Below are positions 1 through 6,691 of a stretch of DNA of 10,353 nt, one piece after another. The stretch covers positions 1 to 10,353 of the forward strand of contig CANJXD010000171.1 in the NCBI GenBank assembly GCA_947478535.1, in the 5' to 3' direction. This DNA is from Acetobacteraceae bacterium (GTDB lineage Bacteria; Pseudomonadota; Alphaproteobacteria; Acetobacterales; Acetobacteraceae). The position numbers were made by a program, and so were the translations under genes. The notes beneath the pieces are model-generated. The model saw nothing but the letters and a program-made list of their open reading frames with translations, was not told where the DNA came from and ran no database searches. Numbering within the stretch: the stretch's first letter is position 1; the number at the start of each line of letters is the position of its first letter.

Positions 1-256
1 TTACTGGTCTGCCGGTGTCTCCGCTGGCCGCATCAACGTGATCTCCGCCGCGGGGGAGATCCTGCGCCACTTCGCCTTTCCCGTGCCCGCGCCCACCATG
101 CCCTGCTTCGCGGGGCCGGACCTCTCGACGGTGTTTGTCACCAGCCTGCGGCGCGGCAAGGATGCGGCGACGCTGGTCGCCCATCCCACGCTCGGCGGGC
201 TGTTCCGTGCCGAGGGCCTCGGCCGGGGCGCGCCCGTGCATCGCTTCGCTGACTGA
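1..256 (+). CDS. SMP-30/gluconolactonase family protein, C-terminal end (5' partial)
   Basis: This is the last 84 codons of a gene that begins before the window; the reading frame starts at base 2 and ends with TGA at 254-256. The peptide runs YWSAGVSAGRINVIS, then FPVPAPTMPCFAGPDLSTVF, then VTSL, and closes with LGGLFRAEGLGRGAPVHRF. The 'P-x-x-C-F-G/A-GPDL-x-T-x-(Y/F)VTS' stretch and the 'GGLF...G..G.P..RF' ending are typical of the last blades of the SMP-30/gluconolactonase beta-propeller. Family members hydrolyse sugar lactones using a bound divalent metal. The metal ligands lie mostly upstream, so they cannot be checked here. The next gene, udh, starts 10 bases downstream and makes an aldarolactone. 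A lactonase that opens that ring to the aldarate is therefore the natural role, but this is inference from context. The family is well supported; the exact substrate is not. Confidence 0.82.
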   Translation, partial: YWSAGVSAGRINVISAAGEILRHFAFPVPAPTMPCFAGPDLSTVFVTSLRRGKDAATLVAHPTLGGLFRAEGLGRGAPVHRFAD

Positions 257-266
257 GGAACCTTCC

Positions 267-1103
267 ATGACCAAGCCGATCCTGCTGACCGGCGCTGCCG
301 GCAATCTCGGCCGCATGCTGGCGAAGGCGCTGGCCGCCGCCGGCTATACGCTGCGCCTGACGGATATCGCCCCTTTCCCGGACCCGCTGCCGCCTGGCTG
401 CACCTTCCGCCGCGCCGATATCGGGGAGGCGCTGCCCATCCTCCGCCTCGCGGAAGGCTGCGGCACCATCCTGCATTTTGGCGGCATCGCGAACGAGCAG
501 CCCTTCGAGACGATCCTCGGCCCCAATCTGCGCGGCCTGCATCATATCTATGAAGCGGCGCGGCGAGAGGGGGCGCGGGTGGTTTTCGCGAGCTCGAACC
601 ACGCCATCGGCTTCCACAACCGCCCGCAGGGCAATGAGGCGCGCCTCGACCTCGACTGCGCCTTCCGGCCTGACGGCTTCTATGGCCTGTCCAAGGCCTA
701 TGGTGAATTGATGGGCCGGTTGTACTGGGACAAGCATGGCGTGGAGAACGTCAATATCCGCATCGGCTCCAGCTTCCCGAAGCCGATCAATGCGCGGATG
801 TTGGCGACCTGGCTGAGCTATGCGGACCTGGCGCGCCTGATCACGCGCTGCATCGAGGCGCCGAAGACCGGCCATGCCGTGATCTGGGGTGCCTCCAAGA
901 ACCCGCAGACCTTCTGGGGGGAGGATCACCGCGCCCGCCTGGGCTGGGAGCCGGAGGACAGCGCCGAGGCCTTCCGCGCGGAGGTCGGGCACATCGTCTC
1001 CGACGACCCGGTGGAGGAACGCTACCAGGGCGGCGGCTTTACCTCGGATGGGTATACGCGCCAGGGCGGCTTTTCCCCGCGCGACCAGTTCGACCTGGAA
1101 TGA
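267..1103 (+). CDS. udh: Uronate dehydrogenase (NAD-dependent, SDR/epimerase fold)
   Basis: The 278-residue product closely resembles Agrobacterium-type uronate dehydrogenase (EC 1.1.1.203), which oxidises D-galacturonate or D-glucuronate to the aldaro-lactone with NAD+. The Rossmann motif GAAGNLG is at residues 9-15, with Asp33 placed to bind the NAD ribose. The active site is seen as ASSNH (108-112) and Y139-G-L-S-K143, the Tyr-x-x-x-Lys pair. Other family blocks are ILHFGGI (68-74), RIGSSFPKP, the MLATWLS segment and VIWGASKN. The usual family length is about 265-280. ATG at 267 is chosen because GAGGAA at 255-260 is a good ribosome binding site and the Rossmann strand starts at once; the longer open frame upstream has no family homology. 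It sits 10 bases after the lactonase gene and its stop overlaps the epimerase start, so the three form one operon. A generic NAD-dependent epimerase is the fallback reading, but the SSNH/YGLSK context favours Udh. Confidence 0.9.
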   Translation: MTKPILLTGAAGNLGRMLAKALAAAGYTLRLTDIAPFPDPLPPGCTFRRADIGEALPILRLAEGCGTILHFGGIANEQPFETILGPNLRGLHHIYEAARREGARVVFASSNHAIGFHNRPQGNEARLDLDCAFRPDGFYGLSKAYGELMGRLYWDKHGVENVNIRIGSSFPKPINARMLATWLSYADLARLITRCIEAPKTGHAVIWGASKNPQTFWGEDHRARLGWEPEDSAEAFRAEVGHIVSDDPVEERYQGGGFTSDGYTRQGGFSPRDQFDLE

Positions 1104-1954
1104 TACGGCTCGGCGCCGGGGGCTGGGCGGCGGCGCTGCTGCCGGAGCGGGGGGCGGCCTTCCAGTCCCTGACCTGGCAGGGGCGGGACGTCCTGGCACC
1201 GATCCCGGAGGGGGCGGACCCGAATGCGGGCTTCCATGGCGCCTTCCTGATGGCGCCCTGGACCAATCGCCTGCAGGGCGGGCGCATCGCGGTGGGGGGC
1301 GTGGAATACCGCATGCCGATCAACCGCCCCCATGAGGGACCCAAGGGAGGCAACGCCCTGCATGGCTTCCTGCGCGACCAGGCCTGGCGCGTGGAAGCGC
1401 AGGACGATGCCGCCGCCACCTTTGCCGTCTCGGCGAGCCTTGCGCCCTTCCATTGCGCGGCGCGGATGATGGTTTCCCTGACCGAAGCGGGAGTTTCGCT
1501 GGCCGTCACCCTGGAGAATACCGGCGATGCCCCGGTGCCGATGGGGTTCGGCTGGCATCCCTGGTTCGCCAGGCCCGAGGGCACGCATCTGTGCTTCGCC
1601 GCCAGCACCGTCTTCGGGCGGGACGCCCTGAACATCGCCGATGACCCCCGGCCTGGCCCGGGGCTGTATGGCGCCGGCGCGGTGCTGGATGGGCATGATA
1701 CGCATTTCGCGGGCTGGGATGGCCAGGCGGCCATCACCTGGCCGGATGGTACGCGCTTCGCCCTGCGGGCGGCGGGCGCCTGGGCGGGCAATCTGCAGGT
1801 CTTCGCGCCGACCGGCGGCGGCGTGCTCTGCGTGGAACCGGTGACGCATGCGCCGGATGCGGCGAACCGCCCGGGCAATGCGGCGCATGGCCCGATGCAT
1901 CTTCTGGCGCCCGGGGAGACGCTTTCGGCGGCGTTGACGCTGCACCTCGCCTGA
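1100..1954 (+). CDS. Aldose 1-epimerase (mutarotase) family protein
   Basis: The 284-residue product belongs to the aldose 1-epimerase/GalM superfamily, which interconverts the alpha and beta anomers of sugars. Visible family motifs are APWTNRLQGGRI (52-63), NALHGFLRDQAW (85-96, with His88), GFGWHPWF (149-156, with the second conserved His153), LDGHDTHFAGWDG (196-208) and VEPVTHAPDAAN (with Glu246, the likely catalytic base). These cover the expected His/His/Glu active site. The start is the ATG at 1100, which overlaps the udh stop as ATGA. There is no strong ribosome binding site, so translation probably depends on coupling to udh. Length is slightly shorter than E. coli GalM and normal for the compact bacterial subfamily. 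Placement in an operon with a uronate dehydrogenase and a lactonase suggests it acts on a hexuronate or related sugar acid rather than galactose; that is inference. No signal peptide is seen, so it is cytoplasmic. Confidence 0.85.
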   Translation: MIRLGAGGWAAALLPERGAAFQSLTWQGRDVLAPIPEGADPNAGFHGAFLMAPWTNRLQGGRIAVGGVEYRMPINRPHEGPKGGNALHGFLRDQAWRVEAQDDAAATFAVSASLAPFHCAARMMVSLTEAGVSLAVTLENTGDAPVPMGFGWHPWFARPEGTHLCFAASTVFGRDALNIADDPRPGPGLYGAGAVLDGHDTHFAGWDGQAAITWPDGTRFALRAAGAWAGNLQVFAPTGGGVLCVEPVTHAPDAANRPGNAAHGPMHLLAPGETLSAALTLHLA

Positions 1955-1995
1955 CCCCCCTCCCCAAAGGGGCGCTGGCGGGTGACAATAAGCCG

Positions 1996-3147
1996 ATGCA
2001 AACTGCGCTTGTCCTCGGTGGTGGTATCATGGGCCTCTCGGCCGCCTGGGCGCTTTCGCGCGCGGGCTGGTCGGTTCGGGTCGTCGAACAGGATGCGGTG
2101 CCCAATCCGCGCGGCAGTTCGGTGGATGACCACCGGCTGATCCGCCACGCCTATGGCGCCGCCGATGGCTACATGCGGATGATCGACCCCGCCTTCGCCG
2201 CCTGGGACCTGCTGTTCGCGGAAGGTGGGGAACGCCCCTATATCCGCACCGGGGTCCTCGCCCTGGCCGGCACCCCCGGCGGCTGGCTGGCGGATAGCCG
2301 CTCCGCGCTCCGGACCGATGGCCATGCGCTGACCGACCTCGACGCCGCGACGGTCGGCGCCCGCTGGCCGTTCCTCGTCGCCTTCGGGATCAAGGACGCC
2401 TTCTTCCTGCATTCCGGCGGCGTGCTGCTGGCGCGGCGCATCGTCGAATTGCTGGCCCGGCTGCTGGCCGCGCGCGGCGTGCCGATCCTGGCTGGCCAGG
2501 CCGTCGCGGTCGATCCGGCGCGCGGCGCGGTGACGCTGGCCGATGGCCAGGTGCTGGAGGCCGACCAACTCGTGATCGCCGCCGGCCCCTGGGCGCCGCG
2601 CCTGCTGCCCAGCCTCGCCCCCCGCGTGCGCCCAACGCGCCAGATCATCGTCCGGCTTGAGCCGCCCGCCGAGCATGCGGCGGCCTGGGCGAAGGCGCCG
2701 ATGCTGCTCGACCTCGCGGAGAATGGCGGTTTCTATGCCGTACCCCCGGTGGCGGGCACGCCGCTGAAGATCGGCGACCACCGCTTTGCCCCCACGGGCG
2801 ATCCCGACGCCCCGCGGGAAGCAACGGCCGCGGAGGCGGAGGAGATCATCGCCTTCGCCCGCCATCGCATCATTGGCCTCGATCGTTACCGCGTGATCTC
2901 CGCCGCCGCGTGCTACTACGATGTGGAGCCGGGCGAGCAATTCGTGATGGAGGCGCTCGGCCCGCGCGCTTTCGTCATGTCCGGATTTTCCGGCCATGGG
3001 TTCAAGTTCGGTGCGCTTCTGGGCCTGGCGCTGGCGCGCGCGATGGCCGACCCCGCCCTGGCCGCCGCGCTGCCGGGCTGGGCGGCCGGCACCGCGCCGC
3101 CGCCCTCGGGCCTTTTCGCCGATCTTCCGGAGGGACTGTCCGCATGA
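1996..3147 (+). CDS. FAD-dependent amine oxidase, monomeric sarcosine oxidase / N-methyltryptophan oxidase type (DAO fold)
   Basis: The 383-residue product is a D-amino-acid-oxidase-fold flavoenzyme nearest to monomeric sarcosine oxidase. The FAD-binding GGGIMG is at residues 8-13, with Glu31 ending the beta-alpha-beta unit. RLIRHAYG (47-54) matches the TRIIRHAYG block of the sarcosine oxidases, whose two arginines lie near the flavin and substrate. LKIGDHRF (257-264) carries the His in the substrate pocket. AACYYDVEPGEQFVME (304-319) contains Cys306 where MSOX has the Cys that attaches FAD covalently. SGFSGHGFKF (329-338) carries Lys337, equivalent to the oxygen-activating lysine. Such enzymes oxidise N-methyl or secondary amino acids and release H2O2. 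The substrate here is not readable from sequence. The start at 1996 lies 41 bases after the epimerase gene, with only a weak ribosome binding site, and begins directly at the FAD motif. The 3' end overlaps the acyl-CoA dehydrogenase gene as ATGA. Confidence 0.85.
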   Translation: MQTALVLGGGIMGLSAAWALSRAGWSVRVVEQDAVPNPRGSSVDDHRLIRHAYGAADGYMRMIDPAFAAWDLLFAEGGERPYIRTGVLALAGTPGGWLADSRSALRTDGHALTDLDAATVGARWPFLVAFGIKDAFFLHSGGVLLARRIVELLARLLAARGVPILAGQAVAVDPARGAVTLADGQVLEADQLVIAAGPWAPRLLPSLAPRVRPTRQIIVRLEPPAEHAAAWAKAPMLLDLAENGGFYAVPPVAGTPLKIGDHRFAPTGDPDAPREATAAEAEEIIAFARHRIIGLDRYRVISAAACYYDVEPGEQFVMEALGPRAFVMSGFSGHGFKFGALLGLALARAMADPALAAALPGWAAGTAPPPSGLFADLPEGLSA

Positions 3148-4775
3148 CGCTTCCGACCGCTGCCGATGACCTGGTGCTCGGCTTGAACGCCGTGATCGGC
3201 CTGCCCGCCCTGACGGAGGCGGCCGGGGCGCCGCTTAGCGCTGAGGACATCGCCGCCCTGATCGAGGAAGCCGCCCGCTTCGCTCGCGAGAAGGTCGCCC
3301 CCGGCTGGCAGGAGGCTGACCGCCATGGTGCGAGCTATGCCAATGGCACCGTCACCCTGCCGCCGCATTACCGGCAGTTGATGAAGGACTGGATCGACAG
3401 CGGCTGGCAGGGCGTCTCCGCCCCCGCCGAGCATGGCGGCCAGGCGTTGCCGCATGCGATCTGGGCGGCGGTGCTGGAACTCGTCTCCGCCGCCGACATG
3501 GCGTTCTTCCTCGGCCCCGTGCTGACCGCCGGCGCGGTGGACCTGCTCGCCGCCTATGGCACGGCGGGGCAGCAGGCGCGCTGGCTGCCGCACCTCGTCA
3601 CCGGGGCATGGGCGGGCACCATGTGCCTGACCGAATCCCAGGCCGGCAGCGACCTCGGCGCGCTCAGGACCCGCGCGGAGGCCCTGCCGGATGGCCGCTA
3701 TGCCCTGCATGGCCAGAAGATCTTCATCACCTGGGGCGAGCACGACCTGACGGAGAATGTGCTGCATCTCGTGCTCGCGCGCCTGCCCGGCGCGCCGGAC
3801 GGCAGCCGCGGGATCAGCCTGTTCGCGGCCCAGCGCATTCGCCCGGATGGCAGCCGCAACGCGCTCCGCTGCGGGGGCATCGAGCGCAAGCTCGGCATCC
3901 ATGCCTCCCCCACCTGCATCATGCTGTTCGAGGGCGCGGAGGCCGAACTGGTCGGCGAGCCCGGCCGCGGCCTCAACGCCATGTTCGCCATGATGAACGC
4001 CGCCCGCCTGGCGGTGGCCGTGCAGGGCGTGGGGCAGGGGGCGCGGGCGCTCGAACTCGCGGAAGCCTATGCCGTGCAGCGCGTGCAATCCGGCCGGCCC
4101 ATCGCCCAGCACGCCGATGTCGCCCGCATGCTGGCGGAGATGCGCGCCATCACCATGGCGAGCCGCCTGCTGGCGCTGGAAACCGCAGCCGCCTTCGACC
4201 GCCACCATCTGCTCGGCGATGCCGCCGCCCAGGCGCGCAATGCCCTGCTGACGCCGATCGCCAAGGCCTGGTGCACCGATCGCGGGGTCGAGGTCGCCAG
4301 CCTCGGCATCCAGGTGCATGGCGGGATGGGCTTCGTCGAGGATACCGGCGCCGCCCAGGTGATGCGCGATGCCCGGATCGCGCCGATCTATGAGGGCACC
4401 AACGGCATCCAGGCGATCGACCTGCTGGTCCGCAAGGTGGCCAAGGATGGCGGCGAGGCGCTGCGTGCCCTGCTGACGGAGGCGGTGGCCGCCGAACCGC
4501 GACTCGGTGCCGCCGCCGCGAAGCTCGGCGCCGCCATGGGCCGGATGCTGGCCTTGCAGGAGACGGACCCGGACAACGCCCAGTCCCTCGCCGCCTCTTT
4601 CCTCGATGCCTGCGGCTGGGTGATCGGCGGCTGGCTGCTGTCCCGCGCCGCGGCCACGGCGCCGGACCGCGCGAAGCTCGTGGAGTTCTACCTGGCCCGC
4701 CTGCTGCCCCGCGCCGAGGCGCGTTGTGCCGAAATCCAGAATGGGGCGCTGGCGCCGCCCCCTGCTGTCATGTAG
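3144..4775 (+). CDS. Acyl-CoA dehydrogenase with C-terminal extension
   Basis: The 543-residue product is an FAD-dependent acyl-CoA dehydrogenase. After an N-terminal helical part comes the middle-domain signature MCLTESQAGSDLG (160-172), then KIFITWGEHDL, ERKLGIHASPTC, and the C-terminal signature beginning QVHGGMGFVED (390-400) and ending in APIYEGTNGIQA (413-424). Glu417 in YEGTNG is the expected catalytic base that removes the alpha proton. The 100-odd residues after this, ending near 543, are a helical extension like that of the DmdC-type (3-methylmercaptopropionyl-CoA dehydrogenase-like) and AidB-type branch, although this protein is shorter than typical DmdC (about 580-600). The start is ATG 3144, overlapping the previous stop as ATGA, with GGAGGG at 3129-3134 as ribosome binding site. 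An open frame extends further upstream but would run through the amine oxidase in another frame. The acyl substrate is unknown. The stop codon lies inside the direct repeats upstream of the carotenoid genes. Confidence 0.9.
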   Translation: MTLPTAADDLVLGLNAVIGLPALTEAAGAPLSAEDIAALIEEAARFAREKVAPGWQEADRHGASYANGTVTLPPHYRQLMKDWIDSGWQGVSAPAEHGGQALPHAIWAAVLELVSAADMAFFLGPVLTAGAVDLLAAYGTAGQQARWLPHLVTGAWAGTMCLTESQAGSDLGALRTRAEALPDGRYALHGQKIFITWGEHDLTENVLHLVLARLPGAPDGSRGISLFAAQRIRPDGSRNALRCGGIERKLGIHASPTCIMLFEGAEAELVGEPGRGLNAMFAMMNAARLAVAVQGVGQGARALELAEAYAVQRVQSGRPIAQHADVARMLAEMRAITMASRLLALETAAAFDRHHLLGDAAAQARNALLTPIAKAWCTDRGVEVASLGIQVHGGMGFVEDTGAAQVMRDARIAPIYEGTNGIQAIDLLVRKVAKDGGEALRALLTEAVAAEPRLGAAAAKLGAAMGRMLALQETDPDNAQSLAASFLDACGWVIGGWLLSRAAATAPDRAKLVEFYLARLLPRAEARCAEIQNGALAPPPAVM

Positions 4776-4826
4776 CCTTTACGCATGTCGTGTAGCCCTG
4801 ACAGTTTGCCATGCAGTCCTTGCGGC
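4766..4826 (+). repeat. Three imperfect ~20-base direct repeats upstream of the desaturase gene
   Basis: Copies lie at 4766-4785, 4786-4805 and 4807-4826. Copies 1 and 2 agree at 14 of 20 positions, with 11 of the first 12 identical (TGTC-x-TGTAGCC). Copies 1 and 3 agree at 13 of 20, with five of the seven differences being transitions. The 20-21 base period is two helical turns, so proteins bound to each copy would face the same side of the DNA. The first copy covers the stop codon of the acyl-CoA dehydrogenase gene. This could be an operator array or chance similarity; the third copy is the weakest. Confidence 0.5.
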
Positions 4827-4887
4827 CAGTTCATCGTCGATCCAGATCTTGCAGTTCCAAGGCGCATCCGCATCTGACGCCCGGCCC
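4776..4887 (+). promoter_or_regulatory. Probable promoter region of the carotenoid cluster
   Basis: These 112 bases separate the acyl-CoA dehydrogenase stop from the first desaturase start. They are visibly less GC-rich than the flanking genes. They hold the PpsR-like palindrome, two of the three direct repeats and a TTGCCA -35-like element at 4806-4811. I see no clear -10 box and no ribosome binding site immediately before ATG 4888. There is also no hairpin followed by a T-run, so no intrinsic terminator is evident for the upstream genes. Promoter function is inferred from position and base composition. Confidence 0.4.
4786..4803. promoter_or_regulatory. PpsR/CrtJ-type operator candidate (TGTC-N10-GACA)
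   Basis: The sequence TGTCGTGTAGCCCTGACA is a perfect match to the palindrome TGT-N12-ACA, in its fuller form TGTC-N10-GACA, bound by the photosynthesis and carotenoid repressor PpsR/CrtJ in purple bacteria. It lies 84 bases before the start of the first carotenoid desaturase gene, in the only sizeable gap before the carotenoid cluster. A second, half-matching box (TGTC-N10-TACG) lies immediately upstream at 4766-4783. A possible -35 element, TTGCCA at 4806-4811, begins 2 bases downstream, with no convincing -10. A bound repressor would overlap such a promoter. No ppsR gene is in the window. Other carotenoid regulators with TGT/ACA half-sites, such as MerR-type LitR/CarH, are alternatives. 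Confidence 0.45.
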
Positions 4888-6492
4888 ATGACCGCACATC
4901 CCGCCTCCCCGGCTGTCCACCGCCCCCGCCCCAAGGTCGCCATCATCGGCGCCGGCCCAGGGGGACTTGCGGCTGCCATGATGCTGGCCGCCTCCGGCGC
5001 CCGCGTGACGGTCCATGAGAAGGACGACGTCGTCGGCGGCCGCACCCGCAAGCTGACAACGCCGGAAGGCTACAGCTTCGACCTTGGCCCGACCTTCTTT
5101 CTCTACCCGCGAATCCTGAAGGAAATCTTCAGCCGCTGTGGCGCGGAGCTGGAAAACGAGGTCGATCTCCGTCGGCTGGACCCGCAATACCGGTTGATCT
5201 TCGAAGGGCCGAATGGCGCGACGCAGATCGAAGCCAGCGCCGACCTCGCCCGCATGGAAGCCGAGATCGCCAAGCTCTCGCCGCGGGATGCGAAGGGTCT
5301 CCGTCCCTTCATGGAGGAGAACCGCGCGAAGCTCGAGGCCTTCCGCCCCGTGCTGGAACGCGCCTTCAGCACGGCCGCCGACATGATCCGCCCGGACATG
5401 ATCAAGGCGCTGCCGCTGATGAAGCCGTGGTCCACGGTGAACCGCGACCTGGCCCGGCATTTCGAGGACCCGCGCGTCCGCCTGGCATTCTCCTTCCAGA
5501 CCAAATACCTGGGGATGAGCCCGTTCAAATGCCCGGCGCTCTTCACCATCCTGTCCTTCCTGGAATACGAGCACGGCATCTTCCACCCCATCGGGGGCTG
5601 CGGCGCCGTTTCCAACGCCATGGCGAAGGTGGCCGAACGGCTCGGTGCCGAAATCCGCCTGAATTCCCCCATCGAGCGCATCGCCTTCGAAGGCCGGCGC
5701 GCCAAGGGCGTGGAGATCGGCGGCCGGCGCCATGATGCCGATGCCGTGGTGGTTAACGCGGATTTCGCCCACGCCATCCCGCGCCTGATCCCGGACGCGC
5801 TCCGCCGCGGCTGGCCGGATCGCAAGATCGCCAAGGCGAAGTATTCCTGTTCCACCTTCATGCTCTATCTCGGCCTGGACCGGGAATTGCCGGAACTCGC
5901 GCACCACAACGTGCTGCTGTCCGAGGGCTACCAGGACAACATCACCCAGATCGAGAACGGCACCATTCCCGAAGTGCCGTCGATGTATGTCCAGCACGCC
6001 GGCATCACGGACCCGACGCTGGCGCCGAAGGGCCACTCGGCGCTGTATGTGCTGGTGCCGGTGCCGAACCTCATCAAGCAGCCGGACTGGGCCGCCCAGG
6101 CCGCGCGGTATCGGGAGGTGGCGCTGGATCGCCTGCAGGCGCTCGGCCTGCCCGATCTGCGCCCGCATATCCGCTATGAGCGCGTCGTCGCCCCCCAGGA
6201 TTGGGAAAGCGACTTCGCCGTGGGCTACGGCGCGACCTTCAACCTCAGCCATGAATTGCCGCAGATGCTGCTGTTCCGGCCGGGCAACCGGTACCGGGAT
6301 GTCGAGGGCGTCTACCTCGTCGGCGGCGGCACCCACCCCGGCAGCGGCCTGCCGGTGATCTATGAGGGCGCGCGCATCACCACGGGGCTGATGGCGCAGG
6401 ACCTGGGTCTTTCTGCCGAACCCAGCCGCGCGGCCGCGGGTGGCGACTTCGGCGCGGCCACGCCGGCGGCGGCCTATGGGCCGGAGCGGTAG
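4888..6492 (+). CDS. crtN: CrtI/CrtN-type carotenoid desaturase (probable C30 diapophytoene/squalene desaturase)
   Basis: The 534-residue product is a phytoene-desaturase-family flavoenzyme. The FAD-binding GAGPGG is at residues 21-26, followed by Glu44 and VVGGRTRKL (48-56), then FDLGPTFFLYP (64-74). The C-terminal flavin signature GVYLVGGGTHPGSGLPVIYEGA (474-495) is the classical bacterial-type phytoene dehydrogenase motif. These enzymes introduce successive double bases into a 30- or 40-carbon polyene at the membrane. Staphyloxanthin-like neighbours and an apparent hpnC downstream argue for a C30 substrate (squalene or diapophytoene), making CrtN the best name, but C40 CrtI cannot be excluded from motifs alone. 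ATG 4888 is chosen because it leaves 16 residues before the first beta strand; the frame is open further upstream but only offers a TTG at 4849 and crosses the putative operator. No Shine-Dalgarno precedes it, so a leaderless or weak start is possible. The last 25 residues are a low-complexity Ala/Gly tail. Confidence 0.8.
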   Translation: MTAHPASPAVHRPRPKVAIIGAGPGGLAAAMMLAASGARVTVHEKDDVVGGRTRKLTTPEGYSFDLGPTFFLYPRILKEIFSRCGAELENEVDLRRLDPQYRLIFEGPNGATQIEASADLARMEAEIAKLSPRDAKGLRPFMEENRAKLEAFRPVLERAFSTAADMIRPDMIKALPLMKPWSTVNRDLARHFEDPRVRLAFSFQTKYLGMSPFKCPALFTILSFLEYEHGIFHPIGGCGAVSNAMAKVAERLGAEIRLNSPIERIAFEGRRAKGVEIGGRRHDADAVVVNADFAHAIPRLIPDALRRGWPDRKIAKAKYSCSTFMLYLGLDRELPELAHHNVLLSEGYQDNITQIENGTIPEVPSMYVQHAGITDPTLAPKGHSALYVLVPVPNLIKQPDWAAQAARYREVALDRLQALGLPDLRPHIRYERVVAPQDWESDFAVGYGATFNLSHELPQMLLFRPGNRYRDVEGVYLVGGGTHPGSGLPVIYEGARITTGLMAQDLGLSAEPSRAAAGGDFGAATPAAAYGPER

Positions 6493-6511
6493 GTCGGGTT
6501 CTGGTGGCTTC

Positions 6512-6534
6512 GCAGGGGGACGCCGTCCCCCTGC
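6512..6534. repeat. Inverted repeat, 10-bp perfect arms
   Basis: Arm GCAGGGGGAC (6512-6521) pairs perfectly with GTCCCCCTGC (6525-6534) across a 3-base GCC loop. It is the first of the stacked palindromes and begins 19 bases after the upstream desaturase stop. No T-run follows. Confidence 0.8.
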
Positions 6535-6536
6535 AC

Positions 6537-6564
6537 CCCCTGCCAGGAGGCAGGGGCCTCCTGG
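6537..6564. repeat. Overlapping, mutually exclusive hairpins
   Basis: Two stems compete for the same bases. CCCCTGCC (6537-6544) pairs with GGCAGGGG (6549-6556) around AGGA. CCAGGAGGC (6543-6551) pairs with GCCTCCTGG (6556-6564) around AGGG. Both are perfect, 8 and 9 bp, and they cannot form together because they share 6543-6544, 6549-6551 and 6556. Confidence 0.75.
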
Positions 6565-6577
6565 ACCTCAGGTGTTG

Positions 6578-6625
6578 AATGCAGTCAGGGAGGGGGGCCG
6601 AAGCGCCCCCCTCCCTGACTGCATT
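6578..6625. repeat. Long perfect inverted repeat, 21-bp arms
   Basis: The left arm 6578-6598 starts AATGCAGTCAGGGAG and is the exact reverse complement of the right arm 6605-6625, which ends CTCCCTGACTGCATT. The loop is CGAAGC (6599-6604). The outer third of each arm is mixed-composition while the core is G6C/GC6. A perfect 21-bp stem is too long to be expected by chance and lacks the following T-run of an intrinsic terminator. It looks like a REP-type palindromic unit or the footprint of a small mobile palindrome; in RNA it would form a very stable hairpin that may affect mRNA decay between the two desaturases. Confidence 0.92.
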
Positions 6626-6642
6626 GAAAGTCCCGGCGGGGC

Positions 6643-6665
6643 CCGGGGGGCGCCTCGCCCCCCGG
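6643..6665. repeat. Inverted repeat, 10-bp perfect arms
   Basis: Arm CCGGGGGGCG (6643-6652) pairs perfectly with CGCCCCCCGG (6656-6665) around a 3-base CCT loop. All pairs are G-C, so the hairpin would be extremely stable. Confidence 0.8.
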
Positions 6666-6672
6666 TGGGGGT

Positions 6673-6691
6673 GCGGGGGCGAAGCCCCTGC
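6673..6691. repeat. Short GAA-loop hairpin
   Basis: GCGGGGGC (6673-6680) pairs with GCCCCTGC (6684-6691) around a GAA loop, with one G-T wobble. The core GGGGC-GAA-GCCCC echoes the GGC-CGAAGC-GCC centre of the 21-bp palindrome upstream, suggesting related repeat units. Confidence 0.65.

Noticed and set aside
1962..1972. CCCC-AAA-GGGG palindrome between the epimerase and amine oxidase genes as a terminator
   Set aside because: The stem is only 4 bp and is not followed by a T-run. It is too short to distinguish from chance in GC-rich DNA.
1039..2997. Long open frames on the minus strand, including one of about 650 codons
   Set aside because: High GC content with G/C third positions keeps the opposite frames open. 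The translations are Arg/Ala/Pro-rich without family motifs and lie exactly opposite well-recognised enzymes.
4766..4826. CRISPR-like array
   Set aside because: The repeats are imperfect and adjacent with no spacers between them, and there are only three.
4726..4887. N-terminal extension of the first desaturase upstream of ATG 4888
   Set aside because: It would overlap the acyl-CoA dehydrogenase end and the putative operator, has no plausible start codon with a ribosome binding site, and encodes residues unlike the family's N terminus.
6578..6625. The 21-bp hairpin as a Rho-independent terminator
   Set aside because: The bases after it read GAAAGTCCC, with no T-run on either strand. The arms are also far longer than usual for terminators.
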